From: an uncultured Eubacteriales bacterium
GTDB taxonomy: Bacteria; Bacillota; Clostridia; Oscillospirales; Oscillospiraceae
Assembly (NCBI GenBank): GCA_900546915.1
Contig: UREY01000010.1
Span: forward strand, 1 to 64,000
DNA length: 64,000 bases
Reading direction: 5' to 3'
Shown here: positions 33,237 through 41,131 of the stretch, piece after piece
How the letters are laid out: each line of letters opens with the position of its first letter
Position numbering within the stretch: the stretch's first letter is position 1
The notes under the pieces: model-generated
Databases searched by the model: none
Told to the model about the DNA's origin: nothing
Seen by the model: only the letters and a program-made list of their open reading frames with translations
Program-made: the position numbers and the translations under genes

Positions 33237-33626
33237 GAGAATATTCCTCCTTCCATATGGGTTCCGCCAGGCAGAGTGGAGAGACTCGTCCAATTCATCC
33301 AGACCGGAAACGGCGCAGTACGGTTTGCCCGGCGGCGTGCGGCAGGCTCTTCATACACAGTATACCCTTTTACCGTCCTGTTCCGGGTGCGGCGGTACAA
33401 AATTGTCCCTCTTTAGCAGATGTCTTTCACAAGAAAATCCAATATGTGTGGATTTTACCAGTCTCCGGGAAATCGGAAAAAATTTAGAAATTTATCCCTC
33501 CGGTGCGTTACAAGCCTCTGTAATTTGGGCATGCTGATTCTGTAGAACATACTGCATCAGAATCGCCGAGAAACAGGAATACCGGCGCCCTTTAAGGGGA
33601 GGGCATTTGGCAGCATAGATTCAGAC
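33237..33626. other. intergenic region, no gene recognised
   Basis: This stretch separates the divergent ZIP and ECF units. It contains a 7-bp inverted repeat (GATTCTG/CAGAATC, 33537-33565) of unclear meaning and a TATACT on the minus strand near 33360 that could be a weak ZIP -10 element. I see no conserved protein or RNA in it. Confidence 0.5.
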
Positions 33627-33654
33627 TTGCTTTTTTTAGAGCAAATGGTATAAT
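33627..33654 (+). promoter_or_regulatory. promoter of the cobalamin-riboswitch transcript
   Basis: TTGCTT and a perfect TATAAT lie 16 bases apart, immediately before the riboswitch. Confidence 0.65.
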
Positions 33655-33663
33655 AAATGCGAA

Positions 33664-33875
33664 TCAAAGGGATGTGGCCCCGGGGACGCTTTGGTGACTT
33701 CGGGGGTAAAAGGGAATGGGGTGAAAGGCCCCGCGCGATCCGGCGCTGTAAGTGCTGAGAAGCCCGTCCGTTGGCGAGAGCCGGTCATTGGGGAAACCTG
33801 AGAAGGCAGGACGGCGCTTTGCCTGAGGCACAAGTCAGAAGACCGACATCCGGCGTTGCCGTGGTAGCACGGCCT
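33664..33875 (+). ncRNA. cobalamin (B12) riboswitch
   Basis: Conserved class features appear in order: a GGTGAC stretch, AAAAGGGAATGGGGTGAAAG (L4/J region), CCCCGCG, GGCGCTGTAAGTG, a variable arm pairing around CGTCC/GGACG with GGGGAAACCTGAG, and the B12-box-like AAGTCAGAAGACCGACATC. It senses adenosyl- or related cobalamins and usually turns genes off when cobalamin is plentiful. CACGGCC at its 3' end (33868-33874) can pair with GGCCGTG (33893-33899), which would compete with the following terminator. It controls the ECF transporter genes downstream. Boundaries are approximate. Confidence 0.9.
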
Positions 33876-33894
33876 TTTGTACGCGGAAAACCGG

Positions 33895-33925
33895 CCGTGG
33901 CAGCTCTGTGGCTGCCACGGTTTTT
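33895..33925 (+). terminator. riboswitch-controlled intrinsic terminator
   Basis: CCGTGGCAGC pairs perfectly with GCTGCCACGG around a six-base loop and is followed by TTTTT. It sits between the riboswitch and the first gene, so it is the likely output element. The 200 bases from here to the ecfT start show nothing else. Confidence 0.85.
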
Positions 33926-34130
33926 CGTGCGGAGAAAATCCCTGCTGTTGTAGTTTGTCTCCGCTCTCAGCCCGCATTCTGAAAGCTTTTGCTGCATTTT
34001 TGCCATATTCCGAAAGGCCTGTTTACCACCGGTTGATTCTGCCGGTGCATCCTGGCGGCTGGATATGTGAGGAAGCGGCTGCGGAAAGGAAATTGGAAAG
34101 GGTCTTCCCAAAAGATAGGTGAAAGTGTTC

Positions 34131-35021
34131 ATGCAAAGCAAAGATGCTTTTTCTGCTTACCACCCAGTGGTGAATTTTTTATATTTTGCTCTGGTGCTGT
34201 TGTTTTCTATGTTTTTACTGCATCCGCTTTGTTTGGCGGTTTCCCTGACGGGCGCAGTGTGGTATGCTGTGATTTTGCGAGGGAAGCGGGCGGTATGGCG
34301 TAGTCTTCGGTGTATCTTGCCTGTGTTTGTGTTGGCTGTGGGGCTCAATCCGCTGTTTAACCACACGGGGGACACCGTTTTATGTTACCTGTTTTCAGAC
34401 AATCCCCTGACATGGGAGAGTGTTGCGTACGGCTTTGCCGCCGGTACGATGCTGGTGTCCGTATTGCTGTGGTTTCAATGCTACAATGCGGTGATGACTT
34501 CGGATAAATTCATTTATCTGTTTGGCCGGAGGATTCCTGCGTTGTCTCTGGTCCTCAGTATGGCATTGCGGTTTGTCCCCAGGTTTCAGGTGCAGCTGGC
34601 TGCCGTCACGGAGGCGCAGAAATCCATAGGGCGGGATATATCCCAGGGAAAGGGATGGCAAAAGGTCCGCAACGCTGTGGCCGTGTTATCGATTCTGGTT
34701 ACCTGGGCGTTGGAAAACGCCATGGATACGGCTGACAGTATGAAAAGCCGGGGATACGGCCTGCCGGGCCGCACGGCCTTTTCCGTATACCGGATGGACA
34801 GCCGGGACAAAGCGGCTTTGCTATGGCTGGGGTTTTGCGGGTATTATGTCCTGCTGGGCGCTTGGGCGGGCGGGATGAAATTTGTGTATTTTCCCGTGCT
34901 GCAAGGCGTTCCGTTGACGCCGTTTCCCGTCAGCTTTTTCCTGGCTTATCTGGCGCTGTCTCTGACCCCGGTTCTCATCCATGGTAGTTCCGCATTCCGT
35001 TGGCGGAAACAGGCGGTGTAA
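34131..35021 (+). CDS. ECF transporter T component (EcfT/CbiQ family)
   Basis: EcfT is the membrane scaffold that couples ATPases to the substrate-binding S component of vitamin importers. The 296-residue protein has about six hydrophobic segments and the family's cytoplasmic coupling region: LVLSMALRFVPRFQVQLAAV, then SIGRDISQGKGWQKVRN and ADSMKSRGYGLPGR, the second ATPase-contact motif. The ATG at 34131 follows AGGTG by nine bases; the GTG at 34119 overlaps that site. It lies behind a cobalamin riboswitch and ahead of a fused ATPase-S protein, so cobalamin or a precursor is the likely cargo. Confidence 0.88.
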   Translation: MQSKDAFSAYHPVVNFLYFALVLLFSMFLLHPLCLAVSLTGAVWYAVILRGKRAVWRSLRCILPVFVLAVGLNPLFNHTGDTVLCYLFSDNPLTWESVAYGFAAGTMLVSVLLWFQCYNAVMTSDKFIYLFGRRIPALSLVLSMALRFVPRFQVQLAAVTEAQKSIGRDISQGKGWQKVRNAVAVLSILVTWALENAMDTADSMKSRGYGLPGRTAFSVYRMDSRDKAALLWLGFCGYYVLLGAWAGGMKFVYFPVLQGVPLTPFPVSFFLAYLALSLTPVLIHGSSAFRWRKQAV

Positions 35022-35034
35022 GGAGGATGCTTGG

Positions 35035-35580
35035 ATGGCAATCATGCAGATAGAAGAAAAGAAAATTCAGGTTCCCGTGTCGGATTTTTTCAGAGATGGG
35101 GTTAATGTGCCCAAATTTCTCTCGTACTGTCGGGAATGCCCCAATTATGGCAAGCGATGGTCTTGCCCGCCTTTGTCTGTGGACCCCGAACAGGTGTGGC
35201 TGCGCTTTGATCTGCTGTGGCTGTGGGGCAGAATTTTGTATTTGTCTCCAGGGACCACCCAGGAAGAGGCGAACCTTCTGCTTTCCGGGGAAAAGGAAAA
35301 GCTTTTGACGGAACTGCTTCAGAAGGAGGCTGAAATTCCCGGCGCGTGGGCGCTGTCCGCCGGGACCTGTCAGGTGTGCGGCGCCGGTTGTACCCGTGAG
35401 CAGGGGGCGCCCTGCCGCCATCCGGAGCAGATGCGCTATTCCATAGAGGCCCTAGGTGGAGATGTGTCTTTTGCTACAAAGCGCTATTTCCAGAAAGAGC
35501 TTTTGTGGGGAAGCGGCGGGATGGCGCCGGCGTACCAGATGCTGGTAGGGGGATTGCTTTTGCCGCCTGAGAAGCGGTAG
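35035..35580 (+). CDS. DUF2284 domain, predicted metal-binding protein
   Basis: The 181-residue protein is rich in paired cysteines: YCRECPNYGKRWSCPPLS near the N terminus and TCQVCGAGCTREQGAPCRHP further on. This is the layout of DUF2284, which is predicted to bind metal or an Fe-S cluster and has no proven function. Its location between EcfT and the ECF ATPase, under the B12 riboswitch, suggests a role in cobalamin or cobalt handling. AAGGAGG is eight bases before the ATG at 35035 and overlaps the end of ecfT. Confidence 0.85.
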   Translation: MAIMQIEEKKIQVPVSDFFRDGVNVPKFLSYCRECPNYGKRWSCPPLSVDPEQVWLRFDLLWLWGRILYLSPGTTQEEANLLLSGEKEKLLTELLQKEAEIPGAWALSAGTCQVCGAGCTREQGAPCRHPEQMRYSIEALGGDVSFATKRYFQKELLWGSGGMAPAYQMLVGGLLLPPEKR

Positions 35581-35597
35581 AGGAGGGAGCAGAAACA

Positions 35598-38231
35598 TTG
35601 GATGAGCTGTTTCGCATAGAAAATTTGAGCTTTTCCTATCCGGATCAGACGGAGCGGGCTGTGGATGAGTTGAGTCTGACCATTCGGCAAGGGGATTTCT
35701 GGGTGTTTTGCGGCCCCTCCGGGTGCGGAAAATCCACCCTGCTGCGGCAGCTGAAAACGGTGCTGGCGCCCCATGGACGGCGCACCGGGGAGATTTTTTT
35801 TGAGGGCGTGCCGCTGGAGCAGGTAGAGCAGAGAAAGCAGGCCGGGGAGATTGGGTTTGTTCTCCAGTCCCCGGAGGACCAGGTGGTCACAGATCAGGTG
35901 TGGCATGAATTGGCTTTCGGGCTGGAGAGCCTGGGCTTTGACCAGGCAATCATCCGGCGGCGAGTGGCGGAGATGGCCTCGTTTTTTGGGATGGAGGACT
36001 GGTTCTACCGGGATGTGGCCCAGCTTTCCGGCGGACAGAAGCAGCTGCTGAATTTGGCGTCTGTTATGGTCATGCAGCCGAAGGCGCTGATTCTGGATGA
36101 GCCCACCAGCCAATTGGATCCCATAGCGGCTTCCGACTTTTTGGCCACCTTGGGAAAGATCAACCGAGAACTGGGGACGACCGTTTTGCTCACCGAGCAC
36201 CGGCTGGAAGAGGCGTTCCCTCTGGCATCCGCAGTGATGGTGATGGACCGGGGACGCCGGTTGTGCACGGGTACTCCGGCGGAGGTGGGGCGGCAGTTGA
36301 AGCGCTCCGGCCACGGGATGTTTCTGGCGATGCCCACGCCCATGCGGGTTTGGGCGGCGGTGAAAACCGGGGAGCCCTGCCCGGTTACGGTCCGGGAGGG
36401 TCGGGATTTTCTCACAGCATTTGCAGAGAACAATCCGCTTCGACCGCTTCCGCCGCAGCCGCCCCCTGCCTGTGGGGAACAGATGGCGTTGGAGGTGCAC
36501 GACGCATGGTTTCGGTATGAAAAGGACAGTCCCGATGTGGTGAAGGGCTTGCAGCTGACCGTCCGGCGGGGGGAATTTTTGGCCATTTTGGGGGGCAATG
36601 GTACAGGGAAAACCACGACCTTGCGGCTCCTGTCGGGCCTGAAGAAGCCGTATCGGGGTTCCGTAACACGAAACGGCGCGCTGGCGGCCTTGCCCCAAAA
36701 TCCACAGGCCCTGTTTGTCAAGAAAACCGTCGGGGAGGACCTGCAGGAGGTCTTTCAGGGGACCAAGGTTTCGCCGGAGGAGCGGCAGGCGCGCATACGC
36801 CGGGTGATTTGCCTGTGCCGGTTGGAGGAGCTTTGGAACCGGCACCCCTATGATCTGTCCGGTGGAGAACAGCAGCGGGCTGCTCTGGCGAAGGTGTTGC
36901 TGCTGCAGCCGGAAATTTTGCTGTTGGACGAGCCCACAAAGGGGTTGGACGCGGAATTTAAGCGGTGCTTTGCGGGGATTCTGGGAGACCTGCTGGGTCA
37001 AGGCGTGGCCATAGTCATGGTCAGCCATGATGTGGAATTCTGTGCCCGCTATGCCCACCGGTGCGCCTTGTTTTTTGACGGCAATGTCGTCACCCAGGCT
37101 TCGCCCAGAAAATTTTTCTCCGGCAATCGTTTTTACACCACCTCGGCCAATCGGATGGCCCGGAATCTGGAGCCGGAGGCGGTCACGGCGGAAGACTTGA
37201 TTGCTCTCTGCGGCGGAACCCTTTCCCCGGAGCCGGAGGTGGAGCGTCTGGCGGCTGCGGAACCGGTGGAGGAGAGGCCGGAAAAGCGTCGGCTGCCCCG
37301 GTGGCGTAGGCTGATAGCGGGGATTGCGGCACTGGCGTCCTTGGCGCTGTTTGTTCGGATTGCGTATTTTACGGACATGACGGCGCTGCTCCAGGGGGGC
37401 GGCGTAACCAGTCAGGGAAGAGATCAGCTGGCCCTGTACGCGGGGTTGATTGGGGCGCTGTTTGTGTTTGCAGCGGCAATTGGCCGCCGTTCCAAACCGC
37501 AGCTTCCGGTCAGAACGCCAAAGGGGAAACGAAAGCTGGCGAAACGAACGGTGGCGGCGGCAGTCATGATTCTGCTGCTGATCCCGGTGACGCTATACGC
37601 AGGCGTTCACTATCTGGGAAACCGGAAATACTATGTGACGGCGCTTCTGGTGATGCTGGAGTGCATGCTGCCCTTCTTCCTGATCTTTGAAGGCCGCAAA
37701 CCCCAGGCCAGGGAGTTGACTGTGGTGGCGGTGTTGTGCGCCATGGGTGTGGCAAGCCGGGCGGCCTTTTTTATGCTGCCTCAGTTTAAACCGGTTATGG
37801 CGTTGACAATCCTGGCCGGTGTGGCCTTCGGCGGGGAGACGGGCTTTCTGGTGGGGGCTGTGACCATGCTGTTGTCCAACATGCTTTTCTCTCAGGGGCC
37901 ATGGACGCCCTGGCAGATGTTTAGCATGGGAATCGCCGGTTTTTTGGCAGGGGTACTATTTCAAAAGGGACTCCTTCGCCGCAGCCGTGGGAGCCTATGT
38001 GTCTTCGGCGCGTTGGCCGTTATCATCATTTACGGCGGCATCATGAATGCGACGTCCCTGTTGATGTGGAGCGACACCGTAAGCTGGGAGCTGCTGTTGC
38101 CCTATTATATTTCCGGCTTTCCCATGGACTGTGTGCACGCGGCGGCGACGGTTTTTTTCCTGTGGTTGGCAGGAGAGCCGATGCTGGAAAAGCTGGAACG
38201 GATACAGGTCAAATACGGTCTGGTGGAATGA
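35598..38231 (+). CDS. fused ECF importer: two ABC ATPases plus membrane S component
   Basis: A single 877-residue chain combines what are normally three ECF subunits. ATPase 1 (about 1-240): P-loop GPSGCGKST at 39, Q-loop QSPEDQ, signature LSGGQ, Walker B LILDEPTS. ATPase 2 (about 295-515): P-loop GGNGTGKTT at 332, LPQNPQ, signature LSGGEQ, LLLDEPTKGLD. A basic linker leads to a C-terminal region (about 570-877) with seven or more hydrophobic segments including ARELTVVAVLCAMGVASRAA and FGGETGFLVGAVTMLLSNML, typical of S components. The TTG at 35598 is 11 bases after AGGAGG. With EcfT upstream and the riboswitch, it should import cobalamin, a cobinamide or a lower-ligand precursor; specificity is inferred. 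Confidence 0.88.
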   Translation: MDELFRIENLSFSYPDQTERAVDELSLTIRQGDFWVFCGPSGCGKSTLLRQLKTVLAPHGRRTGEIFFEGVPLEQVEQRKQAGEIGFVLQSPEDQVVTDQVWHELAFGLESLGFDQAIIRRRVAEMASFFGMEDWFYRDVAQLSGGQKQLLNLASVMVMQPKALILDEPTSQLDPIAASDFLATLGKINRELGTTVLLTEHRLEEAFPLASAVMVMDRGRRLCTGTPAEVGRQLKRSGHGMFLAMPTPMRVWAAVKTGEPCPVTVREGRDFLTAFAENNPLRPLPPQPPPACGEQMALEVHDAWFRYEKDSPDVVKGLQLTVRRGEFLAILGGNGTGKTTTLRLLSGLKKPYRGSVTRNGALAALPQNPQALFVKKTVGEDLQEVFQGTKVSPEERQARIRRVICLCRLEELWNRHPYDLSGGEQQRAALAKVLLLQPEILLLDEPTKGLDAEFKRCFAGILGDLLGQGVAIVMVSHDVEFCARYAHRCALFFDGNVVTQASPRKFFSGNRFYTTSANRMARNLEPEAVTAEDLIALCGGTLSPEPEVERLAAAEPVEERPEKRRLPRWRRLIAGIAALASLALFVRIAYFTDMTALLQGGGVTSQGRDQLALYAGLIGALFVFAAAIGRRSKPQLPVRTPKGKRKLAKRTVAAAVMILLLIPVTLYAGVHYLGNRKYYVTALLVMLECMLPFFLIFEGRKPQARELTVVAVLCAMGVASRAAFFMLPQFKPVMALTILAGVAFGGETGFLVGAVTMLLSNMLFSQGPWTPWQMFSMGIAGFLAGVLFQKGLLRRSRGSLCVFGALAVIIIYGGIMNATSLLMWSDTVSWELLLPYYISGFPMDCVHAAATVFFLWLAGEPMLEKLERIQVKYGLVE

Positions 38232-38236
38232 CCGGC

Positions 38237-38278
38237 GGACAGCCTCGAATTGGTTTGCGGTTCGGGGCTGTCCTTTTT
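38237..38278 (+). terminator. intrinsic terminator of the ECF operon
   Basis: GGACAGCC pairs with GGCTGTCC around a 21-base interior that contains a second pairing (TCGAA/TTCGG), followed by TTTTT. It begins six bases after the stop codon. Confidence 0.85.
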
Positions 38279-38415
38279 GATGCAAGCCGGGGCGTTTTTC
38301 CGTTTTGGCGGATCCCCGGATGGGAAATAGAGGAGCCGGCGCCGGCGGCCGTGCTTCCCAGTTCCGGCGCGGGGAAGGGCGAGCGCAAAAAAGCAGGAAA
38401 AATAAAAAAATAGTG

Positions 38416-38444
38416 TTGACAAATCGAACCTCCCGTGATAGTAT
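38416..38444 (+). promoter_or_regulatory. promoter of tRNA-Leu
   Basis: TTGACA and TAGTAT are separated by 17 bases, with the mature tRNA beginning about 38 bases beyond. The 38279-38415 stretch between the terminator and this promoter shows no gene. Confidence 0.8.
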
Positions 38445-38481
38445 AGGGAAGCGGTCAGGAATGACTGCGAAAATGAAAAAC

Positions 38482-38569
38482 GCGCGAGTGGTGGAATTGG
38501 CAGACTCGCTAGATTCAGGTTCTAGTGTGCATTACGCACGTGCGGGTTCAAGTCCCGCCTCGCGCACCA
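38482..38569 (+). tRNA. tRNA-Leu (anticodon CAG)
   Basis: The 88-base sequence folds as a class II tRNA. The acceptor stem is GCGCGAG/CTCGCGC, the anticodon stem CTAGA/TCTAG encloses TTCAGGT with anticodon CAG (reads CUG), and a long variable arm and the T-loop GGTTCAAGTCC follow. The CCA end is encoded. The integrated island begins at its 3' end; the tRNA itself is intact. Confidence 0.95.
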
Positions 38570-38621
38570 AACCCATATAATCCGAACCAGTTCTTCCCTG
38601 TGGGGGACGGGTTCGGATTAT
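38567..38621 (+). repeat. left copy of island-flanking imperfect repeat, also tRNA terminator
   Basis: It begins with CCAAACCCATATAATCCGAA, which matches 18 of 20 bases of the right copy starting at 59350 and includes the tRNA CCA end. It continues into an AATCCGAACC/GGTTCGGATT hairpin with T-rich sequence after it, which can terminate the tRNA transcript. It is the probable left attachment end. Confidence 0.65.
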
Positions 38622-38725
38622 TTGTTTATTTCGAGAGATACGAAAACACCTATTTCCCGAACGGCGTGATAAAGCGCCCTGAATCCAAACCGCGAGGATC
38701 GCGAAAGAAAAAGGCAGACAAGTAA

Positions 38726-38770
38726 AAACAGGCAAGGCAATCCCAAATCGGCGGATTGCCTTGCCTGTTT
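38726..38770. terminator. bidirectional terminator at the left end of the island
   Basis: A perfect 18-bp stem, AAACAGGCAAGGCAATCC paired with GGATTGCCTTGCCTGTTT, encloses a nine-base loop. It lies just past the stop of the leftward replication/mobilisation genes. It isolates the tRNA side from the island. Confidence 0.85.
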
Positions 38771-38780
38771 CTATGTTTAG

Positions 38781-38969
38781 TCAGCGGCTTGCGCTGCAAT
38801 TTTTTTCTGGTTTTTCTACCTGCTGCGCTTTCCATTCGGTAAATTCCCGCTGTCCTTCCTCACTCTCATAGAAGGCAAGAATATCGGGGAAAATGCACCG
38901 CGCTATGATCTCAATTTCCCGTTGTGGAATTGAGGTGTTGTTTATCAATTTCTTCTTTCTGGCCAACAA
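38781..38969 (-). CDS. small conserved-type protein of the island backbone
   Basis: The protein has about 62 residues with a basic start (LARKKKLINNTSIPQREIEI) and an acidic middle (FYESEEGQREFTEWKAQQ). I do not recognise a named domain. It lies about 20 bases after the DnaC-like gene in the same direction and ahead of a strong terminator, which fits small accessory genes in such elements. The start is TTG at 38969 or 38966, five to eight bases after GGAG. Confidence 0.55.
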   Translation of the reverse strand: MLARKKKLINNTSIPQREIEIIARCIFPDILAFYESEEGQREFTEWKAQQVEKPEKNCSASR

Positions 38970-38989
38970 ACGACTCCTCTCTCATGTAT

Positions 38990-39853
38990 TCAGGTACCCT
39001 GATTCAGAATTTTCGCCGCCCGCCTAACATTTTCTGCCGCATTGCCCTTTCGGAAATTCTCACCGTTAAACTGGATGGGAACGCAGGCCTCCAAAACCCT
39101 GTCATAGATGCGGTGCTCATCCAGATCGGCAGCTTTCTGCATCACAGAGAGTGGGATGTTGGTGGTGATGATCATCGGTTTACCGGTCGGCAACCGCTTG
39201 TTGATCACATCAAACACGCGCTCCTTGCCGAAGCTGGTGTTCCGTTCCGCACCCAAGTCATCCAAAATCAGCAGCTCCGGGCGCATCAGCGTTTTCAGGT
39301 AGGCATCCCGATCTGCGCCGAAGTTGCCCTGCATTCGGTTCACCACATCGGACAGCCCGACAAACAGGACGGAAACCATTCTTTCAATCAGGGCGTTGGC
39401 AATGCAGCCCGCCGCATAGGATTTTCCGGTGCCCACATTGCCGAACAGAAGTAGCCCGGTTCCATCTTGGCGGAAAGCATCCCAGTTTTCAGAATATCTT
39501 CTTGCTTTAACAAGCTGTGGGGTCATCACATCGGCATTTTCAAACCGCCATCCGGCGGCGGGAATATCCCGAAACGCTTCGGAACGGAGTATAGCAATCC
39601 GGTTCAGGCGTTCCAGCTCCCGCTGCTCCGCTTCGCGCCGCGCCCGTTCCTCAGCGGCGCATTTGCAGGCAATCGGGTGCTTGTCCAATCCATTTTTGCG
39701 GTACTGTTCGGGAAAATAGGCTTCTTTGGGCGTGTGGCACTTGCCGCAGTATTTCAGCCCGTCATCCGGGTTGATGTAATCATCCGGGGCGGTGTTTAGG
39801 GTCTCTGCTGCCTCAACGATTGCAGCCATAATCGGGTTCACATTCACAGACAT
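38990..39853 (-). CDS. DnaC/IstB-like AAA+ ATP-binding protein
   Basis: The 287-residue protein has an N-terminal cysteine cluster (YCGKCHTPKEAYF... CKC) and then an AAA+ core: Walker A GNVGTGKS, Walker B LLILDDLGAE, sensor 1 IITTNIP and an arginine-finger-like RIYDRVLEAC. DnaC-type proteins load the replicative helicase at an origin. It overlaps the end of the replication initiator gene by ten bases, so the two probably act together to replicate the excised element. Confidence 0.88.
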   Translation of the reverse strand: MSVNVNPIMAAIVEAAETLNTAPDDYINPDDGLKYCGKCHTPKEAYFPEQYRKNGLDKHPIACKCAAEERARREAEQRELERLNRIAILRSEAFRDIPAAGWRFENADVMTPQLVKARRYSENWDAFRQDGTGLLLFGNVGTGKSYAAGCIANALIERMVSVLFVGLSDVVNRMQGNFGADRDAYLKTLMRPELLILDDLGAERNTSFGKERVFDVINKRLPTGKPMIITTNIPLSVMQKAADLDEHRIYDRVLEACVPIQFNGENFRKGNAAENVRRAAKILNQGT

Positions 39854-40554
39854 TCTCCTTCCTCATAGGTCTCTGTGTAGTCGTAATTCTTACTGGGATT
39901 CGGTTTGCTATCCTCGTCCAGCCACTTGCGGATTGTAGCGTAATGGTTGGCATAGTGCTTTCCGCTGGATGCCATATAGGCCGATAGCCGGTTGATGTAG
40001 TCCTCATACTGGTCGGGATATGTCGATTGCAGTTCAGCCAATTCCCTGTCCAAAAGAAAAACATTTTGATACTGCCCAAAACAGCGGCGGGCGTTCTCCC
40101 TCCTGTTATTCTGACTGGAATCTGTTTTTTTCTTCTCTTTCTTACTTATGGGCAAATTTTGCCCCATACAAGGGGAAGATTCCAGCCCATCCATTGGGCA
40201 GAACTTGCCCTCTGGACGGGAAGAAAGCTGCACCTCATCGGGCAGTTGCAGGAAAATACGGTTTGCCCGGTTCCAGCCCTGCCGGACGCGGATAATTAGT
40301 CCCGCATTCTCCAACTCGGCCAATGCAGCCTTGACCGTTCGCTCGCTCCGGTTCAGGTCATTCGCCATCTGCCGGATTGTATAGATCACATAGACATCCC
40401 CATCCTCCGACACCCAGCCGGATTTCTGGGAGAGCTGTGTGCGCCCCAGCAGCAGGGCATAGAGCAGTTTGGCATTGATCGAGTATTCGCCCCAAAGGAT
40501 AAACCGGGGCAACGGCACGAAAGGCGGCAGCGGGGTATCGGTTTTGTAGTAGAT
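39844..40554 (-). CDS. replication initiator protein, RepA N-terminal family
   Basis: This is an initiator with a winged-helix N domain: PRFILWGEYSINAKLLYALL, then SEDGDVYVIYTIRQMANDLN and SERTVKAALAELENAGLI. A variable middle and a short C-terminal helical domain follow (YANHYATIRKWLDED). Relatives usually continue upstream with a tyrosine- and proline-rich start before PRFIL. That sequence (YYKTDTPLPPFVPLPRF) is encoded here, but the codon before it is ATC at 40554 rather than ATG. AAGGAAG lies about nine bases before that codon. The alternatives are a GTG at 40518 or a lost start codon. Coordinates use the ATC. It is followed by the DnaC-like gene. Confidence 0.75.
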   Translation of the reverse strand: MYYKTDTPLPPFVPLPRFILWGEYSINAKLLYALLLGRTQLSQKSGWVSEDGDVYVIYTIRQMANDLNRSERTVKAALAELENAGLIIRVRQGWNRANRIFLQLPDEVQLSSRPEGKFCPMDGLESSPCMGQNLPISKKEKKKTDSSQNNRRENARRCFGQYQNVFLLDRELAELQSTYPDQYEDYINRLSAYMASSGKHYANHYATIRKWLDEDSKPNPSKNYDYTETYEEGECL

Positions 40555-40587
40555 GGTACATCACTTCCTTTCTCCGGCACAGGGCAA

Positions 40588-40764
40588 TTAAGGCGGGCGG
40601 CGGGATCGTTTGGAATGGTAATGCGGGCAGACGATCACCGCAGCACGGAAACTTTGTTTGCAGTTGTAGACGCACTTGCGGCACAAGGCGTTATAGGCGA
40701 TGCGTCCCCGGTCATTCAGGAAGAACGCCCATTCTTCTTTTCGTTTTTTACTCATACGCGGCAT
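40588..40764 (-). CDS. 58-residue cysteine-rich protein of the island backbone
   Basis: A short frame with AGGAGG five bases before its ATG encodes MPRMSKKRKEEWAFF, then ALCRKCVYNCKQSF and VIVCPHYHSKR. The CxxC, C and CPHxH residues could form a small zinc site. It lies between mobC and repA, all leftward, at operon spacing. No function is known to me. Confidence 0.65.
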   Translation of the reverse strand: MPRMSKKRKEEWAFFLNDRGRIAYNALCRKCVYNCKQSFRAAVIVCPHYHSKRSRRPP

Positions 40765-40779
40765 AGCGGCCTCCTGTGG

Positions 40780-41109
40780 TTATAATTCCTTTCGCTGGGT
40801 CTCTTTGAGCAGCGACCAAATCTCGACCTGCTGTTCTTTCAGTTCCGCAACATCCTCAGCATAGAAATGCCCGGTGCTGTTGATGCGGCGGCAAATCTGG
40901 TTGATATTGCTGGCAGCCCGGCTGACGGCTGCGGCCAGCTTTTTCTGCTGGGTGTAATCCACTTTGATGATGTAGCCGTCGATTGCCATTTTTCTGAGAT
41001 ATGCGCCCATGTTCTTAGTCCCAAGCTGCGCCATTTTGTTTTGGATAAGCTCCCGCTCCTGCTCGGTGACGCAGAACTCGATGCGGATCGGTCTTGTGCG
41101 TTCAGCCAT
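40780..41109 (-). CDS. mobC: MobC-type relaxosome accessory protein
   Basis: The 109-residue protein has an N-terminal ribbon-helix-helix-like segment (RPIRIEFCVTEQERELI), NMGAYLRKMAIDGYI, and the family's C-terminal core AAAVSRAASNINQICRRINS. MobC proteins bind near oriT and help a relaxase open the DNA. The usual partner relaxase gene is not seen anywhere in the island, so this is an orphan, perhaps working with a relaxase from another element. Five direct repeats lie just upstream. A ribosome site (GGAGGCGAAT) precedes the ATG at 41109. Confidence 0.85.
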   Translation of the reverse strand: MAERTRPIRIEFCVTEQERELIQNKMAQLGTKNMGAYLRKMAIDGYIIKVDYTQQKKLAAAVSRAASNINQICRRINSTGHFYAEDVAELKEQQVEIWSLLKETQRKEL

Positions 41110-41131
41110 TGGATATTCGCCTCCTTCAAAC

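Noticed and set aside
35484..37058. 524-codon antisense frame over the fused ECF ATPase
   Set aside because: It covers both P-loop and signature motifs of a well-defined ABC protein on the other strand and shows no domain of its own.
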